Below, piece after piece: positions 16,846-26,403 of a DNA stretch of 44,539 bases. Within the stretch, counting starts at the first letter, position 1; the number at the start of each line of letters is the position of its first letter. The notes beneath the pieces are model-generated. The model was not told where the DNA came from. It saw nothing but the letters and a program-made list of their open reading frames with translations, and did no database searches. The position numbers and the translations under genes were made by a program. This stretch comes from Planctomycetota bacterium (GTDB taxonomy: Bacteria > Planctomycetota > MHYJ01 > WSZJ01), in assembly GCA_009773755.1 (NCBI GenBank), contig WSZJ01000033.1, positions 1 through 44,539 on the forward strand, written 5' to 3'.

Positions 16846-16879
16846 GGCCCGCGGCGCTTGCCGCGGGCCGCTTCGTTTT
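16846..16879 (+). terminator. intrinsic terminator after the TPR gene
   Basis: A perfect 10-bp stem, GGCCCGCGGC with GCCGCGGGCC (16846-16855 and 16860-16869), loop GCTT, is followed by a weaker T-rich tract (GCTTCGTTTT). Confidence 0.75.
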
Positions 16880-16914
16880 CCCGGCCTGATTCCTCGTTAA
16901 CTGCTTCGTTATCC

Positions 16915-16943
16915 TTGACTTGCTCTCCTCAATCGCCTAAAAC
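16915..16943 (+). promoter_or_regulatory. sigma-70-type promoter for the second secretin
   Basis: TTGACT (16915-16920), 17-bp spacer, TAAAAC (16938-16943), about 50 bp before the ATG at 16995. The -35 and the spacer length equal those before the pilM-like gene, so both units may be expressed together. Confidence 0.65.
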
Positions 16944-16994
16944 TTACCCCTTACGGCTGGGGGGTCTTACCCGCGTCATCATTGGAGGGGTCCC

Positions 16995-19676
16995 ATGACA
17001 GTCTCGTCTAGCTCCCGGATCCTGTCTTTTGCCCTCCTCTCGGCATCCGTCAGCGTCATCGGCTGCGCTTCCGGCTCCAGTGAGCCCGGAAACGGCACGC
17101 CCCGCGACGCCGGACGGCAACACGAAGTCGCCCCGCCCGGCGATGAAAACGGCGGCGGCGGCGGCGGCTTGGCCGGCGAGGAAGGACGTCTGGGCATTCA
17201 GCGCCAGGAAGACGAGTTCATCGCGGAAAAGCTCTACGAAACCGCGAGGACCAAGATGCACGCGAACGAGTTCCAGGCCGCCCTCGACGACCTGGAACAG
17301 GCCGCCCGCCTCAACCCGTCGAGCGTCAAGATCCGCGACCTGAAAAACGAAGTGTCGCGCATCATGAATCGCCGGCCGGGCGAGTGGGGCGACACCCTCC
17401 GCTGGGCGCAGGACCAGCTCTCGATCAAGATCGCCCAGACCCGCATCGAGGTGGAAAACCACTTCGAGCAGGGCAACCGCTTCATGGCGGGGACCGAGTA
17501 CGAAGCCGCCGAGCGTGAGTACAACGCGGTCATCCAGAAGCTCAAATGGGTTCCCTACGACATCGGGATGAACGACCAGCTGGACAGCGCGAAGAAGCGC
17601 GCGGCTGATGCGCGCGAGAAGCAGAAGCAGCACGCGACGGAGCTCGACAAGCTGCGGCACGAAATGGCGCTGAAGGAGGCGGAGCAGCGCGAGAACCAGG
17701 AGCGGCAGCGGCTGAAGGAGCGCGTGAAGGAGCTGATGGAGATCGCGCTCGAGCATTTTGACAACAAGCGCTTCGAGAAGTCGGAGTGGGTCTGCGACGA
17801 GATCCTGAACCTGGTGCCGAAGTTCCGGCCGGCTCGGGAACTGAAAGAGGACGCAGGCCGCGCCGCGATCAACAAGGCCTACGAGAATTTCCTCGAACTG
17901 CGCCGCGAGCGGTTCAAGTCGATGCGCGAGGAAATGCTCGAAAGCGAAATCCCCTACAGCGAACGCCAGAAGGTGCGCTTCCCGAGCGAAGACGAATGGC
18001 GTCGGATCGTCGAGCGTTCCGGAAACCTGTCGCTGAACAAGGGGCCGTCGCTGAAGGAGGACGACGAAGTCCTCGCGATCAAGTCGAAGCTGGAAACGAC
18101 GAAGATCGACCTCGATTTCACGGATTCAACGCTCTACGACATCGTCGATTTCATCCAGGAATTCGCGAAGATCAACATCGTGATCTCGGCCGAGGTGCGC
18201 AAGGAAGGCATCCCGGACAAGAAGATCAGCTTCGCGGTGAAGGACCTGGTCCTGAAGCACGTGCTGCGGCTGCTGCTGCAGCAGTACGACCTGGGATACA
18301 CGTTTGAGAATCGCGTGCTGCTGATCACGCAGCCGCAGCTGGCGGAAGGCAAGCCGGTGCTGGAAGTTCACGACGTGCGCGACCTCCTGGGCAAGATCCC
18401 CGACTTCCCGGGGCCGAGCATGGAACTGACGGCGGGAGAAGGCGACGCCGGCCCGTCGACGACGTTTGTTCCGCCGGAGTCGGAAGAATCGGTGGTGTCG
18501 GCTGAGCAGCTGGAAACGCTCATCAAGCAGAACATTTCGCCGCAGAGCTGGACGGAACGCGAAGGCGAAGTGTCGATTGCCCTGACCGGAAACCAGCAGC
18601 TGCTCGTCGTGCACACGCCGAAGGTGCAGGAGGAGATCCGCGGGTTCCTTTCGAACCTCCGCTCGTTCACGGGCGCGATGGTCGCGATCGAGACCCGCTT
18701 CCTGGCGGTGACCGACGACTTCCTCGAGGACCTGGGCCACGAATTCCGCGGACTTGAAGGGCGTTCGATGGAGTCGAACTCGAACGGCCTCGGGAGCTCT
18801 GACTTCTCCGACGGGACGCTCTCCGGCGGCATCGTGGACCCGGCTACCGGCCTTCCCGGCAGCACGCCGGACGTCATCGGCGAATCGGGCGCCTTTACCC
18901 GCGAGCACTACGGCGGGCCGAGCGATTTCTACGACGCGAGGGTGCGGTCGGTTTATCCGCTGACTTCGCCCCTGGTCACGAACATCCCGGACTTCCCGCT
19001 CGGAACGCGCCTCCTGAACCGGGGCGGCATCGGCCTTCAGTATCGAATTCTTCGCGAAGTTGAGTTGAACAGCGTGATCCGCGCCCTGCGCAAGACCCAG
19101 AAGGCGTCGCAGGTAACGGCCCCGCGCGTCACGGCGTTCAACGGGCAGCGGGCCCACATCCTGATCGCACAGCAGCAGGCGTACATCCAGGACTACGACG
19201 TCGAAATCGCCCAGAACAGCCGTGCGTACGACCCGGTCATGGGAATCGTCCAGGACGGCCTCGTCCTCGACGTCCGCCCGATCATCTCCAACGACCGCAA
19301 GTACATCACGCTGGAAATGCGCCCGACGGTCGCGAAGCTGCGCGTCCTGCGCCTCTTCGATATCACCCCGGACGCCGTGGCCGACATCATCACCAATCCT
19401 GACCAGTACATTCAGCTGCCGACGATCGACCTGCAGCGCGCCCAGACGACCGTGCGTATGCCCGACCAGGGATCGCTGATCCTCGCCGGCCTCAAGAACT
19501 CGATCGACCGCGACCTGTCCTCGTCCACGCCCTTCCTGTCGAAGATCCCGCTCATCGGGTGGCTCTTCGCGCGCAAGGGCAAGTCGATCGAACGCAGGAA
19601 CCTCATGATCCTCCTGAGCGCCGAAATCCTCGACCTCGCCGATATCGAGCGGGGCCAGCAGTTCGGTCGCCGCTAG
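16995..19676 (+). CDS. TPR-secretin lipoprotein (PilQ/GspD-like), intact copy
   Basis: 893 residues, ATG after GGAGGGG. Lipoprotein signal with lipobox VIGC (Cys24), a Gly-rich linker (about 50-58), TPR-type helices (about 70-130: AARTKMHANEFQ-type pattern then LNPSSVKIRDLKNE), a long charged coiled coil (about 190-300), N-domain repeats (KIDLDFTDSTLYDIVDFIQE; VSIALTGNQQLLVVHTP), and the secretin core from about residue 690 (SQVTAPRVTAFNGQRAHIL; DRKYITLEMRPTVA; TVRMPDQGSLILAGL). It ends in FGRR, as the broken copy does (FGRRVNR). It should form the outer-membrane gate for a pilus or secretion machine. The N-terminal TPR part resembles the Amuc_1098-type secretins of PVC bacteria (recalled, unverified). 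It has its own promoter and terminator. Confidence 0.88.
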   Translation: MTVSSSSRILSFALLSASVSVIGCASGSSEPGNGTPRDAGRQHEVAPPGDENGGGGGGLAGEEGRLGIQRQEDEFIAEKLYETARTKMHANEFQAALDDLEQAARLNPSSVKIRDLKNEVSRIMNRRPGEWGDTLRWAQDQLSIKIAQTRIEVENHFEQGNRFMAGTEYEAAEREYNAVIQKLKWVPYDIGMNDQLDSAKKRAADAREKQKQHATELDKLRHEMALKEAEQRENQERQRLKERVKELMEIALEHFDNKRFEKSEWVCDEILNLVPKFRPARELKEDAGRAAINKAYENFLELRRERFKSMREEMLESEIPYSERQKVRFPSEDEWRRIVERSGNLSLNKGPSLKEDDEVLAIKSKLETTKIDLDFTDSTLYDIVDFIQEFAKINIVISAEVRKEGIPDKKISFAVKDLVLKHVLRLLLQQYDLGYTFENRVLLITQPQLAEGKPVLEVHDVRDLLGKIPDFPGPSMELTAGEGDAGPSTTFVPPESEESVVSAEQLETLIKQNISPQSWTEREGEVSIALTGNQQLLVVHTPKVQEEIRGFLSNLRSFTGAMVAIETRFLAVTDDFLEDLGHEFRGLEGRSMESNSNGLGSSDFSDGTLSGGIVDPATGLPGSTPDVIGESGAFTREHYGGPSDFYDARVRSVYPLTSPLVTNIPDFPLGTRLLNRGGIGLQYRILREVELNSVIRALRKTQKASQVTAPRVTAFNGQRAHILIAQQQAYIQDYDVEIAQNSRAYDPVMGIVQDGLVLDVRPIISNDRKYITLEMRPTVAKLRVLRLFDITPDAVADIITNPDQYIQLPTIDLQRAQTTVRMPDQGSLILAGLKNSIDRDLSSSTPFLSKIPLIGWLFARKGKSIERRNLMILLSAEILDLADIERGQQFGRR

Positions 19677-19695
19677 TCCAGCCTGATTCCTTCGA

Positions 19696-19729
19696 CGGGC
19701 CCCGCCGAAACGCGGGGCCCGTTTTTTTT
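19696..19729 (+). terminator. intrinsic terminator after the second secretin
   Basis: A perfect 10-bp stem, CGGGCCCCGC with GCGGGGCCCG (19696-19705 and 19712-19721), loop CGAAAC, is followed by eight T. Confidence 0.92.
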
Positions 19730-19756
19730 GCGGGGGAGTGAAAGGGGGACATCGCT

Positions 19757-20329
19757 GTGATCCGGCTCGTCGCAGGCTTCGTCCTGGCGCAGGCGATCTT
19801 CATCGCCGGCGTCCTCGCCCTTCGTGCCCCCTCGGGCGCACTCGTCCCGGATCCGGACCCCTCGGCCTCCTGGGAGCCGCGGGTTCCCGTCCGCAACGCC
19901 TGGACGCACGTCATCATCCACCACTCCGCGTCGGGGACCGGAAGCGCCGCGCAGTTCGACCGGGAGCACCGGGCGAAGGGCTGGGACAGCCTCGGCTACC
20001 ACTTCGTCATCGGCAACGGCAGCCTCACCGAGGACGGCCGGGTAGAGGCGGGCTCCCGCTGGCTGGACCAGGCCGACGGCGCGCACGCGAAGCCGGAATG
20101 GAATGCAAGGGCAGTCGGCGTTTGTCTCGTCGGCAATTTCGAGACGGCCGACCCGACGCCCGCCCAGTTGCGCTCGCTCGAGCACCTGTGCCGGTGGCTC
20201 GGCAGCCGTTGCGGCATCCCCCCGGCTAACTTCGTCGGCCACGGTGGCACCCACGGAAACGCCACGCTCTGCCCGGGGAAGCGCCTCGACCTGGAGCTCC
20301 TTCGCCGGAATCTCGCCTCGCCCCGCTGA
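19757..20329 (+). CDS. N-acetylmuramoyl-L-alanine amidase, Amidase_2/PGRP type
   Basis: 190 residues from a GTG, 80 bases behind the secretin stop and 27 behind the terminator. The N-terminal hydrophobic stretch (MIRLVAGFVLAQAIFIAGVLAL) is a signal peptide or membrane anchor, so the enzyme faces the periplasm. The T7-lysozyme-like fold is visible: HVIIHHS (His55/His56), LGYHFVIGNGSL, VGVCLVGNF and GHGGTHGNATLCPGK (His162, Cys172). A first His, the GH His and the Cys of LCPG are the zinc ligands of the family. It cleaves the bond between muramic acid and the stem peptide. GHGG replaces the common GHRD. A role in opening the cell wall for the neighbouring secretin is an attractive but unproven reading. 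Confidence 0.85.
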   Translation: MIRLVAGFVLAQAIFIAGVLALRAPSGALVPDPDPSASWEPRVPVRNAWTHVIIHHSASGTGSAAQFDREHRAKGWDSLGYHFVIGNGSLTEDGRVEAGSRWLDQADGAHAKPEWNARAVGVCLVGNFETADPTPAQLRSLEHLCRWLGSRCGIPPANFVGHGGTHGNATLCPGKRLDLELLRRNLASPR

Positions 20330-20353
20330 GACAGGATGTAACATCGCCCTTCG

Positions 20354-21079
20354 ATGACGCCCCTTCAGGCCATCTTCTTCGACATCGACGACACCCTCTA
20401 CTCCACGAGCGAATTCGCAGCGCGGGCGCGGCGGGCGTCGATGGAGGCAATGGTCGCGCTCGGCCTGAAGATGCCTGCGGAAGATCTTGTGCGGGAGCTG
20501 GAAGAAGTCATCGCGGAGTTCACGAGCAACTACGAGCACCACTTCGACAAACTCCTCCTGCGAATTCCGCGCAAGTCCTGGGAGGGGGTGAATCGCGCGG
20601 TTTTGATCGCGGGCGCGATTGTGGCCTACCATGAGACGAAGTCGCGCGACCTGGCGCCGTACCCCGATGCCGTGGACCTGCTGAAGAAGCTCTCCCGCGT
20701 GCCGCTCGTTCGCGGCGTGATCACGAGCGGGCTCGAGATCAAGCAGGCGGAGAAACTCGTGCGGCTGAAGGTGCTGGACTACCTGTCTCCGGGCGCAATC
20801 TTCATCAGCGACCAGATCGGCATCTCAAAGCCGAATCGCAAACTCTACATGCGCGCCTGCGACTCCCTCGGCGTTTCACCGAAGTCGGCGATGTACGTGG
20901 GCGACCACCCGGCCCACGACATCGACCCGGCGAACGCGATCGGCATGGCGACGGTCCTGGTCAAGCGCGGAGGAAAGCACTCGGCGGACGCGGGGAAGAC
21001 GAAGGCGACGCACGAGGTGCGCGACCTGGCCGAATTGGGTGAAGTCCTGAAGCGCGACTACGGCGTTTCGCTCATCTGA
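20354..21079 (+). CDS. HAD-superfamily hydrolase (subfamily IA)
   Basis: 241 residues. The nucleophile motif IFFDIDDTLYS (Asp10, Asp12), motif II VITSG, motif III lysine in ISKPNRKLYMRA and the motif IV acidic pair in YVGDHPAHDIDPANAIGM are all intact, so it should be an active phosphatase of small phosphorylated compounds. The helical cap is inserted after motif I (residues 20-90), as in subfamily IA. The length and the SKPN/VGD spacing recall the TIGR02253-type archaeal and bacterial group. The substrate cannot be read from sequence. There is no Shine-Dalgarno; TAACAT (20339-20344) lies 9 nt before the ATG, suggesting a leaderless transcript. It converges with the gene on the other strand, with 5 bases between stops. 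Confidence 0.85.
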   Translation: MTPLQAIFFDIDDTLYSTSEFAARARRASMEAMVALGLKMPAEDLVRELEEVIAEFTSNYEHHFDKLLLRIPRKSWEGVNRAVLIAGAIVAYHETKSRDLAPYPDAVDLLKKLSRVPLVRGVITSGLEIKQAEKLVRLKVLDYLSPGAIFISDQIGISKPNRKLYMRACDSLGVSPKSAMYVGDHPAHDIDPANAIGMATVLVKRGGKHSADAGKTKATHEVRDLAELGEVLKRDYGVSLI

Positions 21080-21084
21080 CCCCG

Positions 21085-21456
21085 TCAGAATCGTGGGTCG
21101 CAGCAATCCGGCATGGGGGGCGCTTCGCCGGTTGCCTCGGCGCCTTCCGGGGCGGGAGCCGGCGCTTCCTGGACCGGTACTTCGCCGGCGCCGGGAGCCA
21201 CCGGGGGAGCGGTGTGCGGCGCCCGCGGTGAGAGTCCCTTTTCCAGCGCCTCGCGGGCGCCTGCGGCCATTTCGCTCCAGGGGACGAAAACGGTGATGCC
21301 GCCGGTCTTCAGGCGGATGCCCTTCCCGGATACCGCCGGGTCTTCGACGCGCTCGCCGTGAAGGACGTTTCCATCGGCCATGGGGATGGAAACGTCATCG
21401 GCGGAGGCGCCGGCGGCGAGGGCGAGGGAGAGGGCGAGGGAGCGGAGGTCTCTCAT
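21085..21456 (-). CDS. small secreted protein, unknown function
   Basis: 123 residues from the ATG at 21456; the frame stays open to 21534, but only this start gives the signal peptide MRDLRSLALSLALAAGASA. The mature part begins with a small beta domain (VSIPMADGNVLHGERVED, GIRLKTGGITVFVPWSEM), a pattern seen in short planctomycetal proteins that sense or bind a ligand through an SH3-like barrel. It ends in a Pro/Ala/Glu-rich tail with a C-C-D-P-R-F terminus. I do not recognise a family. The two adjacent Cys near the end could bind metal or form a disulfide. It diverges from the aminotransferase gene. Confidence 0.55.
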   Translation of the reverse strand: MRDLRSLALSLALAAGASADDVSIPMADGNVLHGERVEDPAVSGKGIRLKTGGITVFVPWSEMAAGAREALEKGLSPRAPHTAPPVAPGAGEVPVQEAPAPAPEGAEATGEAPPMPDCCDPRF

Positions 21457-21572
21457 GTGGGGGTTATCGGCGCGGGGGGTGTCCCGGCCTGAGTGACATT
21501 CTACAGGGGGAGTGATAGACTTCGCGCCCCGCATTCGTCCCTACCGATGTTTTTTTTGCGCCCGGAGACCCC

Positions 21573-22928
21573 ATGACCACACGCAAACTCAAGCTCCCCG
21601 GCCCACGCGGCAAGGCCATTCTCGCCAAAGACCAGCGCTTCATGAGCCCGTCCTACACGCGCTGCTATCCGCTCGTCGTCTCTCATGCGAGCGGAATGCG
21701 CGTCTGGGACGTGGACGGGAACGAGTTCCTCGACTTCACGGCGGGCGTGGCGGTCTGCTCGACCGGCCATTGTCACCCGGAGGTCGTCGCCGCGATCCAG
21801 GACCAGTCGCGAAAATTCCTGCACATGGCGGGCACGGATTTCTACTACGCGCCCCAGAGCGACCTCGCCGCGCGCCTCGCAGGCATCGCGCCCATGAGCG
21901 GACCCAAGCGGGTGTTTTTCACAAACAGCGGGACGGAGACGGTGGAAGCGGCATTCAAGCTGGCGCGGTGGAACAAGCGCAAGCCGAGGATGCTGGCATT
22001 CCTGGGCGGATTTCACGGGCGGACTATGGGGGCGCTGTCCCTGAGCGCTTCCAAGCCGATCCAGCGCAACGGCTTCGCCCCGCTGGTCCCTGAGGTGACG
22101 CACGTGCCGTACCCGAATCCGTACCATCCGCCGCTCGGGAATTCGCGGACGTGCGGGACGGAGTGCGTGAAGTTCATCGAGGACGTTATTTTCCACCGGA
22201 GCGTGCCGCCGGAGGAAGTGGCGGCGTGCATCGTGGAGCCGATCCAGGGCGAGGGCGGGTATGTGGTGCCGCCGGACGACTTCTGGCCGGCGCTGAAGAA
22301 GCTGCTCGACAGGCACGGGATCCTGCTGATCGTGGACGAGATCCAGAGCGGCATGGGTCGGACGGGGAGGATGTTCGCGATCGAGCACACCGGGATCGAG
22401 CCGGACATCGTGTGCGTGGCGAAGGGGATCGCGAGCGGGCTGCCGATGGGCGCGATGATCGCGCGGGAGAAGCTCCACACCTGGAAGGCCGGCGCCCACG
22501 CCAACACGTTCGGAGGCAACCCGGTCGCCTGCGCCGCCGCGCTGAAGACGCTCGATCTGATCGAGGGCGGGATGATGCAGAACGCCGGCAAGGTCGGTGC
22601 CTACCTGAAAAACCGGCTGCACCAGTTCGCGCTGCAGTTCGACATCGTCGGCGACGTCCGCGGCCGCGGCCTCATGGTCGGCATGGAAATCGTCAAGAAC
22701 CACGAGACGCGCGAGCCATTTCCCCAGGCCCGCGACGCCATCGTCGACAGCGCCTTCTACCACGGCCTGCTGATCATCGGCTGCGGCGAAAGCACGATCC
22801 GCTTCTGCCCGCCCTTGACCTGCACGACAAAGGACGTCGATCAGGCGCTTCCAATCCTCGCCGACGCAATCCGGCATGCGGCGAAGGGAAAGTGGACGTC
22901 GCCGAAGGTGAGCCGGGCGAGGATCTAG
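21573..22928 (+). CDS. class III PLP-dependent aminotransferase
   Basis: 451 residues. The fold-type I hallmarks are all present: TNSGTETVEAAFKLAR, FLGGFHGRTMGALSLS, EPIQGEGGY, LIVDEIQSGMGRTG, and the Schiff-base lysine in CVAKGIASGLPMGA (Lys284). The N-terminal GVAVCSTGHCHPEVV and the C-terminal GDVRGRGLMVGMEI match the acetylornithine/4-aminobutyrate aminotransferase group. The length and the middle insertion around PNPYHPPLGNSRTCGTECV resemble the longer archaeal-type members, some of which are ornithine aminotransferases or amino-acid racemases, so the exact substrate stays open. It is not next to arginine or GABA genes. Its stop is followed within 6 bases by the tandem-repeat element at 22934. 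Confidence 0.88.
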   Translation: MTTRKLKLPGPRGKAILAKDQRFMSPSYTRCYPLVVSHASGMRVWDVDGNEFLDFTAGVAVCSTGHCHPEVVAAIQDQSRKFLHMAGTDFYYAPQSDLAARLAGIAPMSGPKRVFFTNSGTETVEAAFKLARWNKRKPRMLAFLGGFHGRTMGALSLSASKPIQRNGFAPLVPEVTHVPYPNPYHPPLGNSRTCGTECVKFIEDVIFHRSVPPEEVAACIVEPIQGEGGYVVPPDDFWPALKKLLDRHGILLIVDEIQSGMGRTGRMFAIEHTGIEPDIVCVAKGIASGLPMGAMIAREKLHTWKAGAHANTFGGNPVACAAALKTLDLIEGGMMQNAGKVGAYLKNRLHQFALQFDIVGDVRGRGLMVGMEIVKNHETREPFPQARDAIVDSAFYHGLLIIGCGESTIRFCPPLTCTTKDVDQALPILADAIRHAAKGKWTSPKVSRARI

Positions 22929-22933
22929 CATAC

Positions 22934-23114
22934 GCTGGCGGAGGCTGGCGGAAGCTGCGGAGGCTGGCGGAAGCTGCGGAGGCTGGCGGAAGCTGCGGAG
23001 GATGAGACATTACTGGTGCTACCGTTCCGCGCGGTGGTCGCCGCGCTTCTCGGTGAAATAGTTAGCTTTCGCCCGCCTCCGCCAGCCTCCGCCCGCCTCC
23101 GCCAGCCTCCGCCC
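22934..23114. repeat. paired inverted tandem arrays (9-10-mer units) around a 74-bp spacer
   Basis: The left array (22934-23000) has seven units alternating GCTGGCGGAA/G (10 bp) and GCTGCGGAG (9 bp), giving a 19-bp higher-order period. The right array (23075-23114) has four units alternating GCCTCCGCCA and GCCTCCGCCC, the reverse complement of the same word. The spacer (23001-23074) contains a GCGCGG/CCGCGC hairpin (23029-23034 and 23041-23046) that may act as a weak terminator for the aminotransferase. The whole element lies between the aminotransferase stop and the prkA promoter. Open frames crossing it are low-complexity and not genes. A second element of identical design is at 39239. Confidence 0.85.
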
Positions 23115-23126
23115 GCCCGCCTTCAA

Positions 23127-23156
23127 TTCGCGCCACCGGCCCCGCCAAGCTACAAT
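23127..23156 (+). promoter_or_regulatory. possible promoter of the prkA operon
   Basis: TACAAT at 23151-23156 is a good -10, 40 bases before the prkA ATG. The best -35 is TTCGCG at 23127-23132 with an 18-bp spacer, which is weak. It lies just downstream of the inverted repeat element, so that element could influence this operon. Confidence 0.4.
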
Positions 23157-23196
23157 AGACTCCTCAGCAGATTCCGCCCCTTCCCCAGGAGCAAAA

Positions 23197-25290
<2,094 letters not shown>

Positions 25291-25296
25291 CGACCG

Positions 25297-26403
25297 ATGG
25301 TCAAGAAAATCGAAAAAGACTTCTCCCGCTTCCGCTCGATCGTCCGCGGCAGGATCAAGAAGGAGCTGCGGAAGTACATCACGCGGGGCGAGCTTGTCGG
25401 GAAAGTGGGGAAGAATCTTGTTTCGATCCCGATCCCGCAGATCCAGATTCCTCATTTCCGGTACGGCAAGAACGACGGCGGGGGAGTGGGGATGGGGCCG
25501 GGGGAGCCGGGGACGCCGCTGGAGCAGGGCGAGCCGGGCGAAGGGACGGGCGCGGGGGACCAGCCCGGCGACCACCTGCTCGAGGTCGACGTTCCGCTGA
25601 GCGAGCTGGCGAAGATCCTGGGCGAAGAGCTGGAACTGCCGAACATCAAGCCTAAGGGCTCGCGGACAATCGTCGCGGACAAGGAGAAGTACACCGGGAT
25701 CTCGCGCTCCGGCCCCGAATCGCTGCGGCACTTCAAGCGCACTTATCGCGAAGCCCTCAAGCGCTCCATCGCGCTCGGGATCTACGACGAGAAGAACCCG
25801 ATCGTCGTCCCGTGGCGCGAGGACAAGCGTTACCGGTCGTGGAAGGTCCGGGAGATTCCACAGAACAACGCCGTGATCATCTACATGATGGACGTGTCGG
25901 GCTCGATGGGAGACGAGCAGAAGGAGATCGTCCGCATCGAGGCGTTCTGGATCGACACGTGGCTGCGCTCCCAGTACAAGAAAATCGAGACGCGGTACAT
26001 CGTCCACGACGCGGTCGCGCGCGAGGTCGACCACCACACGTTCTTCCACGTGAAGGAATCGGGAGGCACGAAGATCTCAAGCGCGCTTCAACTCTGCAAC
26101 GAGATCGTCGAGCGCGACTTCAACGTCCAGGAGTGGAACATCTACCCGTTCCATTTCTCCGATGGCGACAACTGGGGAAGCGAAGACACGCGTCGCTGTA
26201 TCGAACTGCTGGAGCAGCGGCTCTTCCCCGTGTCGAACGTCTTCTGCTATGGCCAGGTGAAATCCGCGTACGGCTCCGGTCAGTTCAAGAAGGATCTCGA
26301 CGAGCGCTTCGGCAAGGAAGACGTCCGCATCATCACGAGCGAAATCAAGGACCGCGAGGGGATCTACGACTCGATCAAGGACTTTCTGGGGAAGGGCAAA
26401 TGA
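25297..26403 (+). CDS. yhbH: YhbH/YeaH (DUF444) protein with VWA-type domain
   Basis: 368 residues, 6 bases behind prkA. The N-terminal part holds the YeaH pattern ([17 protein letters not shown], then [11 protein letters not shown]-like [17 protein letters not shown]) and a Gly-rich linker at about 60-88. The C-terminal half is a von Willebrand A-like domain with the MIDAS-type motif MDVSGSMGD (Asp199), the threonine step [11 protein letters not shown] and the acidic SDGDNW. Length and arrangement match the family. It works with PrkA and SpoVR in stress survival; the molecular role is not settled in any organism I know. It overlaps the spoVR start by 4 bases. Confidence 0.93.
   Translation: MVKKIEKDFSRFRSIVRGRIKKELRKYITRGELVGKVGKNLVSIPIPQIQIPHFRYGKNDGGGVGMGPGEPGTPLEQGEPGEGTGAGDQPGDHLLEVDVPLSELAKILGEELELPNIKPKGSRTIVADKEKYTGISRSGPESLRHFKRTYREALKRSIALGIYDEKNPIVVPWREDKRYRSWKVREIPQNNAVIIYMMDVSGSMGDEQKEIVRIEAFWIDTWLRSQYKKIETRYIVHDAVAREVDHHTFFHVKESGGTKISSALQLCNEIVERDFNVQEWNIYPFHFSDGDNWGSEDTRRCIELLEQRLFPVSNVFCYGQVKSAYGSGQFKKDLDERFGKEDVRIITSEIKDREGIYDSIKDFLGKGK

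Noticed and set aside
22774-23010. 78-codon open frame across the tandem array on the minus strand
   Set aside because: It is translated low-complexity repeat plus aminotransferase antisense; no start signal.
22934-23114. CRISPR array
   Set aside because: Units are 9-10 bp and directly adjacent, with no unique spacers between units and no cas genes nearby. The same holds for 39239-39406.
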